Below, one piece after another: positions 53,162-62,603 of a stretch of 64,000 nt of DNA. Made by a program: the position numbers and the translations under genes. Below the pieces are notes generated by a model, which saw nothing but the letters and a program-made list of their open reading frames with translations, was not told where the DNA came from and searched no databases. Origin of the DNA: Lachnospiraceae bacterium (GTDB taxonomy: Bacteria > Bacillota > Clostridia > Lachnospirales > Lachnospiraceae); assembly GCA_021771755.1 (NCBI GenBank), contig JAETOL010000002.1, positions 1 to 64,000 on the forward strand. Reading direction: 5' to 3'. The stretch's first letter is position 1; each line of letters starts with the position of its first letter.

Positions 53162-54136
53162 ATGTCAGTTTCAAAATGGAAACAGTACCGGATGGACCGC
53201 AAACGGGAAAAGATGTTTAGAAATCTGGAAGACCAGCAGTGTGAATACAATAAGATCAAAAAATCTACCAATGTATTGTTTAATGCCATTCTTACCATCT
53301 TATCTCTTTTGAGTGTGATACCATTCATTTTTGTTATCATCATTTCGTTTACAGATGAGCAGGCGCTTACTATGAACGGATACCGGTTCATACCGGAAAA
53401 ATGGAGTTTATATGCGTATCAGTATATTGTCAGTGCAGGAGAAAATATTCTGAGAAGTTATGGTGTTACCATTCTGGTTACAGTAGTCGGCACGGTGATC
53501 GGACTTCTGCTTACCGGAACCTATGCATATGCGCTTTCCAGAAAGACGTATGCTTTTCGCTCCTTTTTTACAAAAGTGATCACAGTTCCCATGCTTTTTT
53601 CCGGTGGTATGATTGCAAATTATCTGGTAATGACAAAGGTGCTGATGTTAAAAAATACCATATGGGCTTTGATCCTGCCTTTGTGTATGAACTCTTTTAA
53701 CGTCATTGTATTAAGGACATTTTTTAAGACCAGTATCCCGGATTCGGTAGTGGAATCAGCCAAGATAGATGGTGCCTCTGAGTGGAAGCTGTTTTTCCGG
53801 ATCGTAATTCCGATGGCTATGCCGGGACTTGCCACAATCGGTTTGTTCCTTACTCTTGGTTATTGGAACGACTGGTTTAATGCCCTGATGTATATTGATA
53901 ATAAAGACTGGATCCCCCTTCAGTTTCTTCTGATGCAGATCCAGAACTCTATTGACTGGCTGGCAAGCAATAAGTCTATGATGGGTGTGGATGGTATTCA
54001 GGCAGCTGCAAATCTGCCGAAAGAGACCATTAAGATGGCGATTGTAGTAATTTCTACCTTGCCGATCATCTTTGCCTACCCATTTTTCCAGAGATATTTT
54101 GTCAATGGATTGACAATTGGAGCGGTAAAAGAATAA
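53162..54136 (+). CDS. Oligosaccharide ABC permease (LplC/YtcP-like)
   Basis: 324 residues with six helices after a basic cytoplasmic start. The EAA loop is VVESAKIDGASEWKLFFRI, and the C-terminus PFFQRYFVNGLTIGAVKE is the typical end of LplC proteins. It forms the channel with the preceding LplB-like protein. The gap to the preceding gene is 20 bases, with AAAGGAG. Confidence 0.9.
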   Translation: MSVSKWKQYRMDRKREKMFRNLEDQQCEYNKIKKSTNVLFNAILTILSLLSVIPFIFVIIISFTDEQALTMNGYRFIPEKWSLYAYQYIVSAGENILRSYGVTILVTVVGTVIGLLLTGTYAYALSRKTYAFRSFFTKVITVPMLFSGGMIANYLVMTKVLMLKNTIWALILPLCMNSFNVIVLRTFFKTSIPDSVVESAKIDGASEWKLFFRIVIPMAMPGLATIGLFLTLGYWNDWFNALMYIDNKDWIPLQFLLMQIQNSIDWLASNKSMMGVDGIQAAANLPKETIKMAIVVISTLPIIFAYPFFQRYFVNGLTIGAVKE

Positions 54137-54157
54137 AAAACAGGAGAGCTAATAAAA

Positions 54158-55654
54158 ATGAAACATGGATTTATGAAAAAGGCGGCAGCCCTGGGAACAG
54201 CAGCAGTCCTGACAGCAGGCATGCTCACCGGCTGCGGAAATAAAGCGGAAACAAACAAGAATGGTGAGGAGATCGTGGAACTTACCTGGTATCAGGTAGG
54301 AGATGCACAGGCAGATGATAAAGAAGTTTTTGAGCAGGTGAACAATTATCTGGCGGATAAGATCGGTGTAAAATTAAATGTAGTAAAAGTAGGCTGGGGA
54401 GATTATAACCAGAAAATGCAGGTTGTGATCAACACAGGAGACCAGTGGGATCTGTGTTTCACCTGCTCCTGGGCAAATGATTATCTTCAGAATGCACAGA
54501 AGGGTGCATTTCTGGAATTGGACGACCTTCTTCAGGAACAGGGAAAAGAAATGTACGATGCCATTGATCCCCGCTTCTGGGAGGCTGCAAAAGTAGGAGG
54601 AAAAACCTACGGAGTTCCAAGTGAAAAAGAAATCGGAAGCTGTCCTATGTGGGTATTTACCAAAGAGTATGTAGACAAATATGATATCCCGTATGAAGAT
54701 ATCCATACTCTTGAAGATCTGGAGCCGTACCTGCAGCTTATACAGGAGAATGAACCGGATGTTGTTCCTATGTATCTGACAAAGGATTACACAGCGCCTA
54801 CTTACATGGATAAGATCCAGGATCCGATTGGTATTGAGTATGGTGACGACACTCTGACTGTACAGAACGTATTTGAAACAGAAAAAATGAAATCCACCTT
54901 ACAGACTATGCGTAAATATTATCTGGCAGGCTATATCAATAAAGATGCTGCGACTGCTTCTGATGATAAATCTATCAAGCGTTTTGTAACTAAGGGTGAT
55001 GGTCAGCCATATGCAGAACTGACCTGGGGCAAAGATCTTGGCTATGAGGTAGTGGCTTCCCAGATTATGGATACACAGATTACCAACGCTTCTGCCCGCG
55101 GCGCTCTGACAGCTGTCAACAAAAACTCTGAGCATCCGGAAAAAGCCATGGAGCTTCTGAATCTGATCAATACAGACCAGGAACTGAGAAACATTTTGAA
55201 TTATGGTATCGAAGGAACACACTGGGATAAAGTTGAGGTAACGGAAGAAGAAAAGGCAGCAGCAGAAGGAAAGCCGTATATCTATGATTATAAGGCAAAA
55301 TTAAATCCGGAAAAGCAAAAGGATTATTCTGCACCATACTGGGTACAGGGCGGTCTGTTCAATACTTATGTGATGGATAATGAACCTTTGGACAAATGGG
55401 CAACCTTTAAGGAATTTAATGATGCTTCCATGGAAGCTCCGTCTTTTGGATTCGATTTTAATCTGGAGCCGGTAGCTACAGAGGTAGCCGGATTCAGAAA
55501 TGTTCTGGATGAGTTTGGAAAATCACTATATACAGGAAGTGTGGATCCAGAGGAATATCTGCCGAAGCTTCTTGATAAACTGAACGCAACAGGTGTAGAT
55601 AAAGTAATTGAGGAGATGCAGTCTCAGATCGATGAGTGGAAAGCCTCTAAATAA
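54158..55654 (+). CDS. Oligosaccharide-binding lipoprotein (LplA-like)
   Basis: 498 residues. The signal peptide ends in the lipobox MLTGC (Cys near 26), so it is lipid-anchored outside. The mature part is a family-1 solute-binding protein rich in acidic residues and aromatics (ELTWYQVGDAQADDK, WDLCFTCSWANDYL). It captures the glycan and hands it to the two permeases encoded before it. The context of mannosidases points to manno-oligosaccharides (inference). Confidence 0.9.
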   Translation: MKHGFMKKAAALGTAAVLTAGMLTGCGNKAETNKNGEEIVELTWYQVGDAQADDKEVFEQVNNYLADKIGVKLNVVKVGWGDYNQKMQVVINTGDQWDLCFTCSWANDYLQNAQKGAFLELDDLLQEQGKEMYDAIDPRFWEAAKVGGKTYGVPSEKEIGSCPMWVFTKEYVDKYDIPYEDIHTLEDLEPYLQLIQENEPDVVPMYLTKDYTAPTYMDKIQDPIGIEYGDDTLTVQNVFETEKMKSTLQTMRKYYLAGYINKDAATASDDKSIKRFVTKGDGQPYAELTWGKDLGYEVVASQIMDTQITNASARGALTAVNKNSEHPEKAMELLNLINTDQELRNILNYGIEGTHWDKVEVTEEEKAAAEGKPYIYDYKAKLNPEKQKDYSAPYWVQGGLFNTYVMDNEPLDKWATFKEFNDASMEAPSFGFDFNLEPVATEVAGFRNVLDEFGKSLYTGSVDPEEYLPKLLDKLNATGVDKVIEEMQSQIDEWKASK

Positions 55655-55680
55655 AAAGTAAGGAAAAAGGAGCGCAGGTC

Positions 55681-56751
55681 ATGAAAAGACAGGATATACT
55701 GAGCCATGTAGGGCATATAAGCCAGGTGGCAGAGATAAGAGAGATTGCTTTTCGGGAAGGAAGAGCCGGAGGCATGAATGGATGGCAGATCAAAAACGGC
55801 CCTTTACACTTTACCGTTATGAAAGATAAAGCATTGGATCTTTGCGAACTCTCTTATAAAGGAATGAATATGAGTTTCCTGTCCAAACCGGGTCTGCAGG
55901 GACGGAATCATTATGATACCAACGGACAGGAAGCCCAGAGAAGTATTATGGGCGGTATGCTGTTTACCTGCGGACTGGAAAATATCTGTGCTCCTTATGC
56001 TGGAGACAGGGAATATCCTATGCATGGCAGGATTCGTACAACCCCGGCAGAGCATACCGGACAGGAGGTATACTGGAAGGATGATGAATATCACCTCTCT
56101 GTTCATGGAGAGATGAGAGAGGCGGAGCTTTTTGGAGAAAATCTTGTGCTGAAGAGGAGGATATCCACTGTTTATCCGGGAAAACAGATCATCATTGAGG
56201 ATGAGATTGAAAATCAGGGATTTCGGGATGAAACAGCAATGCTTCTGTATCATTTTAATGTGGGTTATCCTCTTTTGGAGGAAGGAGCAAAGATTATCCT
56301 TCCTACAGAAAAAGTAGTCCCAAGAGATAAAACAGCGTCCCTTCATACAGAAAAATATTGTATAATGGAAACACCGAAAGATCAGGAGCCGGAATATGTA
56401 TTCCTTCATCAGCTGGCAGCGGATGAGGAAGGAAATACATTTGGGGCTGTGATCAACGAAAAAAAAGGTCTGGGCATTCGCCTGGATTTTAACAAAACAA
56501 ATCTTCCCTATTTTATGGAATGGAAGTCTCTTGCATCCGGAGATTATGTGGTAGGACTGGAGCCTGCCAATTCCAGTGTATATGGAAGAGCATATCATGA
56601 AGAAAAGGGAGATCTTCACAGGATCAGACCATTTGCCAGAGAAAAAAACAGACTTGTGATCACTGTTCTGGAAGGTGAAGAGCTTGCCCGTACAGAGAAA
56701 GAAGCAGAGAAGCTGGCAGGAAAAGGAGAAATAAGACATGAAAAGAAGTAA
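55681..56751 (+). CDS. DUF4432 aldose-epimerase-like protein
   Basis: 356 residues with the galactose-mutarotase-like beta sandwich of DUF4432: GMNGWQIKNGPLHFTVM, LDLCELSYKGMNMSFLS, a His in YPMHGRIRTTP and LLYHFNVGYPLLEEG. Such proteins are thought to interconvert sugar anomers or epimers; activity here is unproven. Inside this locus it may speed mannose anomer conversion before the isomerase. GGAGCGCAGG precedes the ATG and its last 14 bases overlap the isomerase gene. Confidence 0.82.
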   Translation: MKRQDILSHVGHISQVAEIREIAFREGRAGGMNGWQIKNGPLHFTVMKDKALDLCELSYKGMNMSFLSKPGLQGRNHYDTNGQEAQRSIMGGMLFTCGLENICAPYAGDREYPMHGRIRTTPAEHTGQEVYWKDDEYHLSVHGEMREAELFGENLVLKRRISTVYPGKQIIIEDEIENQGFRDETAMLLYHFNVGYPLLEEGAKIILPTEKVVPRDKTASLHTEKYCIMETPKDQEPEYVFLHQLAADEEGNTFGAVINEKKGLGIRLDFNKTNLPYFMEWKSLASGDYVVGLEPANSSVYGRAYHEEKGDLHRIRPFAREKNRLVITVLEGEELARTEKEAEKLAGKGEIRHEKK

Positions 56752-57418
56752 GATCAACGCAGTAATCAAAGATATGGAAAAGCTGATAGAGGATCATGGA
56801 TTCCAGATTCCTCCTTTCTGTAATTGGACTCCACAGGACTGGAAAGAAAAGGGACATGAGTATGATGAGATCAGAGACAACATGCTTGGCTGGGATATTA
56901 CCGATTATGGCCTTGGAAAATTTGATGAGGTAGGTTTTGCTCTGATCACTATCCGTAACGGAAATCTGAAAATGGATAAATACACAAAGACTTATGCAGA
57001 AAAGCTCCTTATGGTCAATGACGGCCAGATGGCCCCGATGCATTTTCACTGGAATAAAATGGAGGATATCATCAACCGTGGAGGCGGAAATGTGCTGATT
57101 ACTGTCTATAATTCTACTGAGGATGGACAGTTTGCGGATACAGATGTGACTGTACACTGTGACGGAAGAGAGTATACCGTAAAGGCCGGAACACAGATTC
57201 GTCTGACTCCAGGCGAAAGCATCACCATCTATCCGTATATGTATCATGACTTCCATGTAGAAGAAGGAACGGGAGCAGTGCTTCTGGGTGAAGTATCCAT
57301 GTGCAATGATGATGAAAATGACAATCGTTTTTATGAACCGATCGGAAGATTTCCGGAGATCGAGGAGGATGAGCCGGCATATCGTCTCCTCTGCAACGAA
57401 TATCCGGAAGCAAAATAA
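56738..57418 (+). CDS. D-lyxose/D-mannose isomerase
   Basis: 226 residues of the cupin-type D-lyxose ketol-isomerase family. The metal-binding sequence is H102-F-H104-WNKME109-D, with a further His in MYHDFHVEEG. The family converts D-lyxose to D-xylulose and, usually well, D-mannose to D-fructose. Between a DUF4432 gene (14-base overlap) and a beta-mannosidase gene (18-base gap), mannose is the likely substrate, giving fructose directly. Confidence 0.88.
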   Translation: MKRSKINAVIKDMEKLIEDHGFQIPPFCNWTPQDWKEKGHEYDEIRDNMLGWDITDYGLGKFDEVGFALITIRNGNLKMDKYTKTYAEKLLMVNDGQMAPMHFHWNKMEDIINRGGGNVLITVYNSTEDGQFADTDVTVHCDGREYTVKAGTQIRLTPGESITIYPYMYHDFHVEEGTGAVLLGEVSMCNDDENDNRFYEPIGRFPEIEEDEPAYRLLCNEYPEAK

Positions 57419-57436
57419 AAACAGTCAGAGGTTTTT

Positions 57437-59875
57437 ATGGAAACTAGAGAATTAAACCAAAACTGGAGAATGCGTTCTCTGGGAGAAAAAAACTGGCAGA
57501 AAGCTGTGGTTCCGGGAACCGTATATACAGATCTTTTCAGAAACGGAAATATGGAGGATCCTTACTGGAAAGATAACGAAGACAACATCTGTCGCCTGAT
57601 GGAAAAAGATTATGAATATGAATGTGTATTTCAGGGACAGGATACAGAAAGATATGCAGAGGTATTTCTGAGATTTGAAGGGCTGGATACAGAAGCTGAT
57701 ATTTATCTGAATGACACATATCTGGGAAATGCAGAAAATATGCACCGGATTTGGGAATATTCAGTCAGGGAGCTTCTGACTTCCGGTGAAAATATCCTGA
57801 AAGTGATCTTTCATTCTCCCCTGAAGTTCATTGCACAGGCTTATCAGAAATACAGAAATATCGGAAACGAGGACACCTACGAGGGTTTTATGCATCTTCG
57901 TAAAGCTCACTATATGTTCGGCTGGGATTGGGGTGCGCATCTTCCTGACGCAGGTATTTTTCGTCCGGTTCTGCTGTGCAGTGTTCCTCATGGAAGAATT
58001 GACAGTATTTATATTACACAGCAGCATGAAGCCGGTCAGTGTACTTTGAAGTTCAGTGCCGCCTGTCTGAAAGAGGCAGAAGGAACATATTCCTGGAAGG
58101 TTCTGGTTACCTCTCCGGACGGACAAAAATATGAAACGGTTCTTTCACCAGAGGGAGAAGGCCAGCTGACCATTCAGAATCCGCAGCTCTGGTGGCCAAA
58201 CGGCCTTGGAGAGCAGCCTTTGTACCAGGCAGAGGTTTTTCTTCTTTATGAGGGAAAAACAGAGGATAGCTGGAAAAGAAGAATCGGTCTTCGGACTATG
58301 ACCATGAGAAGGGAAAAAGACCAGTACGGCGAAAGCTTTGCCCATGAGGTCAATGGAAAACCGTTCTTTGCCATGGGAGCGGATTATATTCCAGAGGAAC
58401 ATCTTCTGGGGCGAAGAAGCCGGGAAAAGACAAAGCAGCTTCTGGAGGACTGTAAGCTTGCCAATTTCAATGTGATCCGTGTATGGGGCGGAGGTTTTTA
58501 TCCGGATGACTGGTTTTTTGATATCTGTGATGAACTGGGACTGGTGGTATGGCAGGACTTTATGTTTGCCTGCTCTGTTTATGAGCTGACACCGGAGTTT
58601 GAAGAGAATATCAGAAAAGAATTCATTGACAACATTAAAAGAATCCGCCATCATGCTTCGTTAGGTCTCTGGTGCGGAAACAATGAGATGGAAATGTTTG
58701 TGGATGAAAGATGCTGGGTCACAAAGGCATCCGAAGTCAGGGATTATCTGTTTATGTATGAGAGGATCATTCCCGAGGTACTGAAGGAATATGATCCGGA
58801 AACCTTTTACTGGCCTGCCAGCCCGTCCTCAGGAGGCTCTTTTGACAACCCGAATGATCCGAACAGAGGAGATGTGCATTACTGGAAAGTCTGGCATGGA
58901 AACCGTCCGTTTTCAGAGTACAGGAAACACTTTTTCCGTTATGCATCTGAATTTGGTTTCCAGGCTCTTCCGGCAAAAAAGACCATTGAAACATTTACGG
59001 ATAATCCGGATGACTGGAATCTGTTTTCCTATATTATGGAAAAGCACCAGAGGAATTATGGAGCTAACGGAAAGATCATGAACTATATGCAGCAGACTTA
59101 CCGTTATCCGGGTGATTTTGATACCGTGATCTATGCTTCACAGCTTCTTCAGGCAGATGCCATACGCTATGGGGTGGAACACTTCAGAAGGAATCGGGGA
59201 AGGTGTATGGGAGCTGTATACTGGCAGCTGAATGACTGCTGGCCTGTGATATCCTGGTCCTCGATCGACTATACAGGCCGCTGGAAGGCTTTGCATTATT
59301 ATGCCAGGAGATTTTTTGCTCCGGTGATGATATCCTGTCAGGAAGAAAGCTGGCTTACACAGGAAGCAAATATGAACCGTCAGCATTTTCAGTTTGAAAA
59401 ATCGATTCATCTGAATGTGACAAACGAAACTCTGAAAGACAGAAAAATCCTGGTAAAATGGGCTGTGAGAAATGCCTCTGCGCAGATCCTCAGAGAAGAG
59501 CAGGAAGAGATTTCTGTCCCGGCGCTGGAAAGCTGCTGGCTTCCTAAAGTGGAACTTCCGGAGCTGGATGTATTTACCCAATATGTGAGCTATGAAGCCT
59601 GGGAAAATGGAAACAGGATCTCGGCCGGAACGGTGATTTTTTCCTATCCTAAGTATTTCCGCTATGAGGATCCACAGCTTACCTGTCAGATAGATGGAAA
59701 TTATATTACAGTTTCTTCCCCTGTATATGCCAAGAGTGTGGAGATTCTGAACCGACAGGAAGATCTGGTTCTGTCGGATAACTATTTTGATCTGAATGGA
59801 GACAGCAGGACTGTGGAGATCCTTCGAGGAAAACCAGAAGAAATCCGCCTTCGCAGTGTTTGGGACATCCGGTAG
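57437..59875 (+). CDS. GH2 beta-mannosidase
   Basis: 812 residues. A jelly-roll sugar-binding domain (1-170; VVPGTVYTDL), an immunoglobulin-like domain and a TIM barrel are in usual GH2 order. The acid/base is E417 in LWCGNNEME and the nucleophile E505 in ASEFGFQALP, the forms seen in beta-mannosidases rather than beta-galactosidases. HLRKAHYMFGWDWG is another mark. It removes beta-1,4-mannose in the cytoplasm, e.g. from Man-beta-1,4-GlcNAc or mannan fragments. It is the last gene before a terminator. Confidence 0.93.
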   Translation: METRELNQNWRMRSLGEKNWQKAVVPGTVYTDLFRNGNMEDPYWKDNEDNICRLMEKDYEYECVFQGQDTERYAEVFLRFEGLDTEADIYLNDTYLGNAENMHRIWEYSVRELLTSGENILKVIFHSPLKFIAQAYQKYRNIGNEDTYEGFMHLRKAHYMFGWDWGAHLPDAGIFRPVLLCSVPHGRIDSIYITQQHEAGQCTLKFSAACLKEAEGTYSWKVLVTSPDGQKYETVLSPEGEGQLTIQNPQLWWPNGLGEQPLYQAEVFLLYEGKTEDSWKRRIGLRTMTMRREKDQYGESFAHEVNGKPFFAMGADYIPEEHLLGRRSREKTKQLLEDCKLANFNVIRVWGGGFYPDDWFFDICDELGLVVWQDFMFACSVYELTPEFEENIRKEFIDNIKRIRHHASLGLWCGNNEMEMFVDERCWVTKASEVRDYLFMYERIIPEVLKEYDPETFYWPASPSSGGSFDNPNDPNRGDVHYWKVWHGNRPFSEYRKHFFRYASEFGFQALPAKKTIETFTDNPDDWNLFSYIMEKHQRNYGANGKIMNYMQQTYRYPGDFDTVIYASQLLQADAIRYGVEHFRRNRGRCMGAVYWQLNDCWPVISWSSIDYTGRWKALHYYARRFFAPVMISCQEESWLTQEANMNRQHFQFEKSIHLNVTNETLKDRKILVKWAVRNASAQILREEQEEISVPALESCWLPKVELPELDVFTQYVSYEAWENGNRISAGTVIFSYPKYFRYEDPQLTCQIDGNYITVSSPVYAKSVEILNRQEDLVLSDNYFDLNGDSRTVEILRGKPEEIRLRSVWDIR

Positions 59876-59886
59876 ATCAACATAAT

Positions 59887-59936
59887 AAAAAACAGGAACT
59901 GATTGTCGTTTCGATTGATGTCAGTTCCTGTTTTTT
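59887..59936. terminator. Terminator of the mannoside importer operon
   Basis: AAAACAGGAACTGA pairs perfectly with TCAGTTCCTGTTTT, flanked by A- and T-runs; it may also serve the convergent GH25 gene. Confidence 0.9.
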
Positions 59937-59954
59937 GATGTTATTTAAAAATAT

Positions 59955-60770
59955 TTATGATGTCAGCGTTTCCCGGGGAATCTTCAGGGTGGTTCCTGCG
60001 TAGATAAGATCCGGGTCAGAGATATGGTTCAGCTCTGTCAGTTTCTGCACGGTGGTGTTGTACCTTCTGGCGATGGAGGTCAGGGTATCTCCGGACTGGA
60101 TGGTATAAAGAAAATAATCTGAAGGCTTCGGATCGTCATGTTCCGGGCAGGAAGATCCACTGGAGGCTGGCCGCACCGGATATGTTTTATAAAATACGTC
60201 GAGATCTACGTTTCCGGAAATTCCGGGAACCCGCCCTTTGGAGCTGTACTGCCATCCTATACCTGCAGGCGGGCGCAGAGATTCTACCAGAGTTCCCCGG
60301 TCGTTATAGGGATAAGCTGCCAGCCAGTAGTCGTAGGGAAGGCTTTTTGTGTCCAGCACATGATAATACCAGTCAGTATTGCAGTAGATGCCAAAAAGAT
60401 ACCCGCCGTCAAGAATAACGCGGCGGAAGGCTTTTACGATTCTGGTGATAGCGGCAGAACCCAGAGCGCGCTGCCGGGACCACTCCAGATCATAAAAAAC
60501 GGGGAAATCAAGAGGCCGTTTGTTCAGGATCTCCAGGACTTTTTCCGCCTCTTCCCGGGCCTGGGCTTCGTTCAGGGCATAGCTGTATTTGTAGACGCCG
60601 ACTCTTATGCCGTAATAACGCAGACCTTTATAATTTTTTTCAAAAGAGGGATCTGCTTTATTTTCTGATTGGGAAATGCGGAGAATGGAAGCTTTGATTC
60701 CGGAATCTGCAATGGCGGAATAACTGGTAACCGGGTTATAGGAGCTTAAATCGATTCCTTTTATTTCCAT
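59955..60770 (-). CDS. GH25 lysozyme-like protein with LysM
   Basis: 271 residues. The GH25 barrel has IKGIDLSSYNP, KASILRISQ, FPVFYDLEW (active-site Asp and Glu) and IGWQYSSKG. A C-terminal LysM repeat (YTIQSGDTLTSIARRYNT) binds peptidoglycan. The protein begins at MEIKGIDL with no signal peptide, so its export is unexplained; an internal role, for example in sporulation or via another secretion route, is possible. Confidence 0.88.
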   Translation of the reverse strand: MEIKGIDLSSYNPVTSYSAIADSGIKASILRISQSENKADPSFEKNYKGLRYYGIRVGVYKYSYALNEAQAREEAEKVLEILNKRPLDFPVFYDLEWSRQRALGSAAITRIVKAFRRVILDGGYLFGIYCNTDWYYHVLDTKSLPYDYWLAAYPYNDRGTLVESLRPPAGIGWQYSSKGRVPGISGNVDLDVFYKTYPVRPASSGSSCPEHDDPKPSDYFLYTIQSGDTLTSIARRYNTTVQKLTELNHISDPDLIYAGTTLKIPRETLTS

Positions 60771-60878
60771 GAATACCTCGGGAACGAAAATACTTTTATT
60801 TAAAGTATGCGGAATACAACAGTCGGGTGAAAAATAAGTTTTGAAACAATTGTCCGGACAGGGAGGGGAAAATAAAAC

Positions 60879-61580
60879 ATGCTCAGAGAACGGAATAAAG
60901 AAAAACAGATGCGCATAAAATATGGGGAATACACAGAGCGGGCGGCAGAAATGACATATTTGTGGGGTGGGATGTTTCTGATTGGAATTTTGTACGGCGG
61001 ATTTACGGGGAATTTTCAGGCGGTAACAGAAGCTTTGATTTCTTCGGCAGAGGAAGCAGTCAGTCTCTGTATCGCTATGGCGGGGATCACTGCCATGTGG
61101 ACCGGGATCATGAAGATTGCAGAAAATACCGGACTGGTGTCACAGCTTGCAGAAAAAATGCGTCCGGTACTGAAATTTCTGTTTCCGCGTCTGGATCCGG
61201 ATTCTTCTGCCGGTCATTATATTTCTCTGAATTTTTTGTCAAATTTATTCGGGATCTCCTGGGCAAGCACCAGCGCCGGACTTTGCGCCATGAAAGAACT
61301 GTCTGATCTGGAAGAAAAAAGGCAGAGGGAAAAAACGGCACAGGGAAAAGGTGAACAGCTGCGTAAGCCTTATATTGCCAGCCGGGAAATGTGTACTTTT
61401 CTGATTATTAATGTTTCTTCTCTGCAGCTGATTCCTGTGAATATCATTGCTTACCGTGCCAGATATGGTAGTGTGGATCCCACAGCTATCGTAGGCCCTG
61501 CCATCCTAGCAACCGCGGTAAGCACGACAGTGGCGGTGATATTTTGTAAGATCATGGATCACAGAAAGGGTGACTCCTGA
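60879..61580 (+). CDS. SpmA-like spore maturation protein
   Basis: 233 residues, with about five membrane helices of the nucleoside recognition (Gate) domain. Blocks such as GITAMWTGIMKIAENTGL, HYISLNFLSNLFGI and NVSSLQLIPVNIIAYRA match SpmA, which in Bacillus helps dehydrate the spore core. SpmB, usually the next gene, is absent: the following gene is convergent, overlapping by 22 bases. GGGAGGGG precedes the ATG. Confidence 0.82.
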   Translation: MLRERNKEKQMRIKYGEYTERAAEMTYLWGGMFLIGILYGGFTGNFQAVTEALISSAEEAVSLCIAMAGITAMWTGIMKIAENTGLVSQLAEKMRPVLKFLFPRLDPDSSAGHYISLNFLSNLFGISWASTSAGLCAMKELSDLEEKRQREKTAQGKGEQLRKPYIASREMCTFLIINVSSLQLIPVNIIAYRARYGSVDPTAIVGPAILATAVSTTVAVIFCKIMDHRKGDS

Positions 61581-62338
61581 AATTCTCGGATATATTTTTC
61601 CGCGTGTTTTTGTATTTCCTGCATCTGACGGGCAGTATCCGGATCGGAGTAGGGAACTCTTTGGATCAGACGCTCGATGTAGTTGTTTTCTGCAACAATA
61701 TCCATACTTTCCCGAAAATTAAGATCAAAAATATGAACAATGTAGGATACCCAGTAATCCATTTTTGTGGTGCGGTCAGAGGACAGGATCGTGCTGTTTC
61801 TGAAAACTGTTTCATAGATCTGAGGGGAGATTTTCAGAGCTCCGGTTTCTTTTTCCGTGATTCCCATAAAGGTCATAAAATCGTCTTCCAGCTTAACGCG
61901 GAAGTTATCCAGCTTGTCTGCGTCGCGGATCAGCTTTGCATGGAGCAGTGCGCGGGGATCCGCTACATTCTCCAGGATAAAATCACTGTGTTTTGCAATG
62001 GCAGTGCGAATGATATCATCCCACTGATCTTCGGCAAGAAAACGTCGGATCATGCCTTCCTGAAAAAGGATTTCCACACCATAGGCAGCATGATCCATAG
62101 TGGCTGGCTCAAAGCTGTCAAATCGTTTCAGCTGCTCAAAACGGCCGATATCGTGGAGAAGAGCAATAATTTTTGCCAGTTCGATATCCTCCGGGCAGAG
62201 CTTTTTTCTGAGGCTTATTTCTTCTGCCTGACGGACGACGCCATAAGTGTGGACGATTTTTAATTTAACTTTATCATTATTCTGATCGTAGTCTTTCAGA
62301 TATTCCTGAAAAGCATGAGCGGCTTTTGTAAAATCCAT
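61559..62338 (-). CDS. HD-domain phosphohydrolase
   Basis: 259 residues. The metal site is formed by an early His, HD in LLHDIGRF, and later His and Asp in IAKHSDF and LIRDADKLDN, the HD signature. It is probably a phosphohydrolase for nucleotides or their derivatives; the substrate is unknown. No membrane segment. It overlaps the SpmA-like gene's end by 22 bases. Confidence 0.82.
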   Translation of the reverse strand: MDFTKAAHAFQEYLKDYDQNNDKVKLKIVHTYGVVRQAEEISLRKKLCPEDIELAKIIALLHDIGRFEQLKRFDSFEPATMDHAAYGVEILFQEGMIRRFLAEDQWDDIIRTAIAKHSDFILENVADPRALLHAKLIRDADKLDNFRVKLEDDFMTFMGITEKETGALKISPQIYETVFRNSTILSSDRTTKMDYWVSYIVHIFDLNFRESMDIVAENNYIERLIQRVPYSDPDTARQMQEIQKHAEKYIREFQESPFL

Positions 62339-62416
62339 AATCTGGCTCCTTTTCTGTTTTTATATCTATATCTTATCATTTCCTGCATCAGAACACTACT
62401 GTTAAAAATACGGTAC

Positions 62417-62446
62417 TTGACTGGAAGCTTGGAAATGTGATATCAT
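62417..62446 (+). promoter_or_regulatory. Promoter of the MATE riboswitch transcript
   Basis: TTGACT, 18 bases, TATCAT; the transcript should begin near 62453, just before the riboswitch. Confidence 0.65.
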
Positions 62447-62470
62447 ACGACCTGAATAAAATAAAAGAAA

Positions 62471-62556
62471 CGATCCCTCTGCCACCGGGTAAGAGGAAAA
62501 AGACGTCAGTTTTTTCGCCGTAGGTCTTAGAAAGCGAAAATGCTGGCGTTTTTATT
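62471..62556 (+). promoter_or_regulatory. Probable guanidine-IV (mepA motif) riboswitch
   Basis: Two hairpins precede a MATE gene. P1 is CCTCT/AGAGG (62476-62496) with loop GCCACCGGGTA; P2 is ACGTCAG/CTGGCGT plus TTTTCGC/GCGAAAA (62503-62549) with loop CGTAGGTCTTAGAAA and a T-run, so P2 is also the terminator. ACC in loop 1 and GGT in loop 2 could pair. This layout and the MATE context match the mepA motif, known to bind guanidine and turn transcription on, as I remember it. Confidence 0.7.
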
Positions 62557-62603
62557 TTTCACCGGAAAGACAGGGTGGATCGTCAGGAGATAAAGGAGGT
62601 CTT

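Noticed and set aside
60851-60860. TGTCCGGACA palindrome before the SpmA-like gene
   Set aside because: A perfect 10-base dyad, but it is a single short occurrence next to the ribosome site with no matching copy elsewhere in the window.
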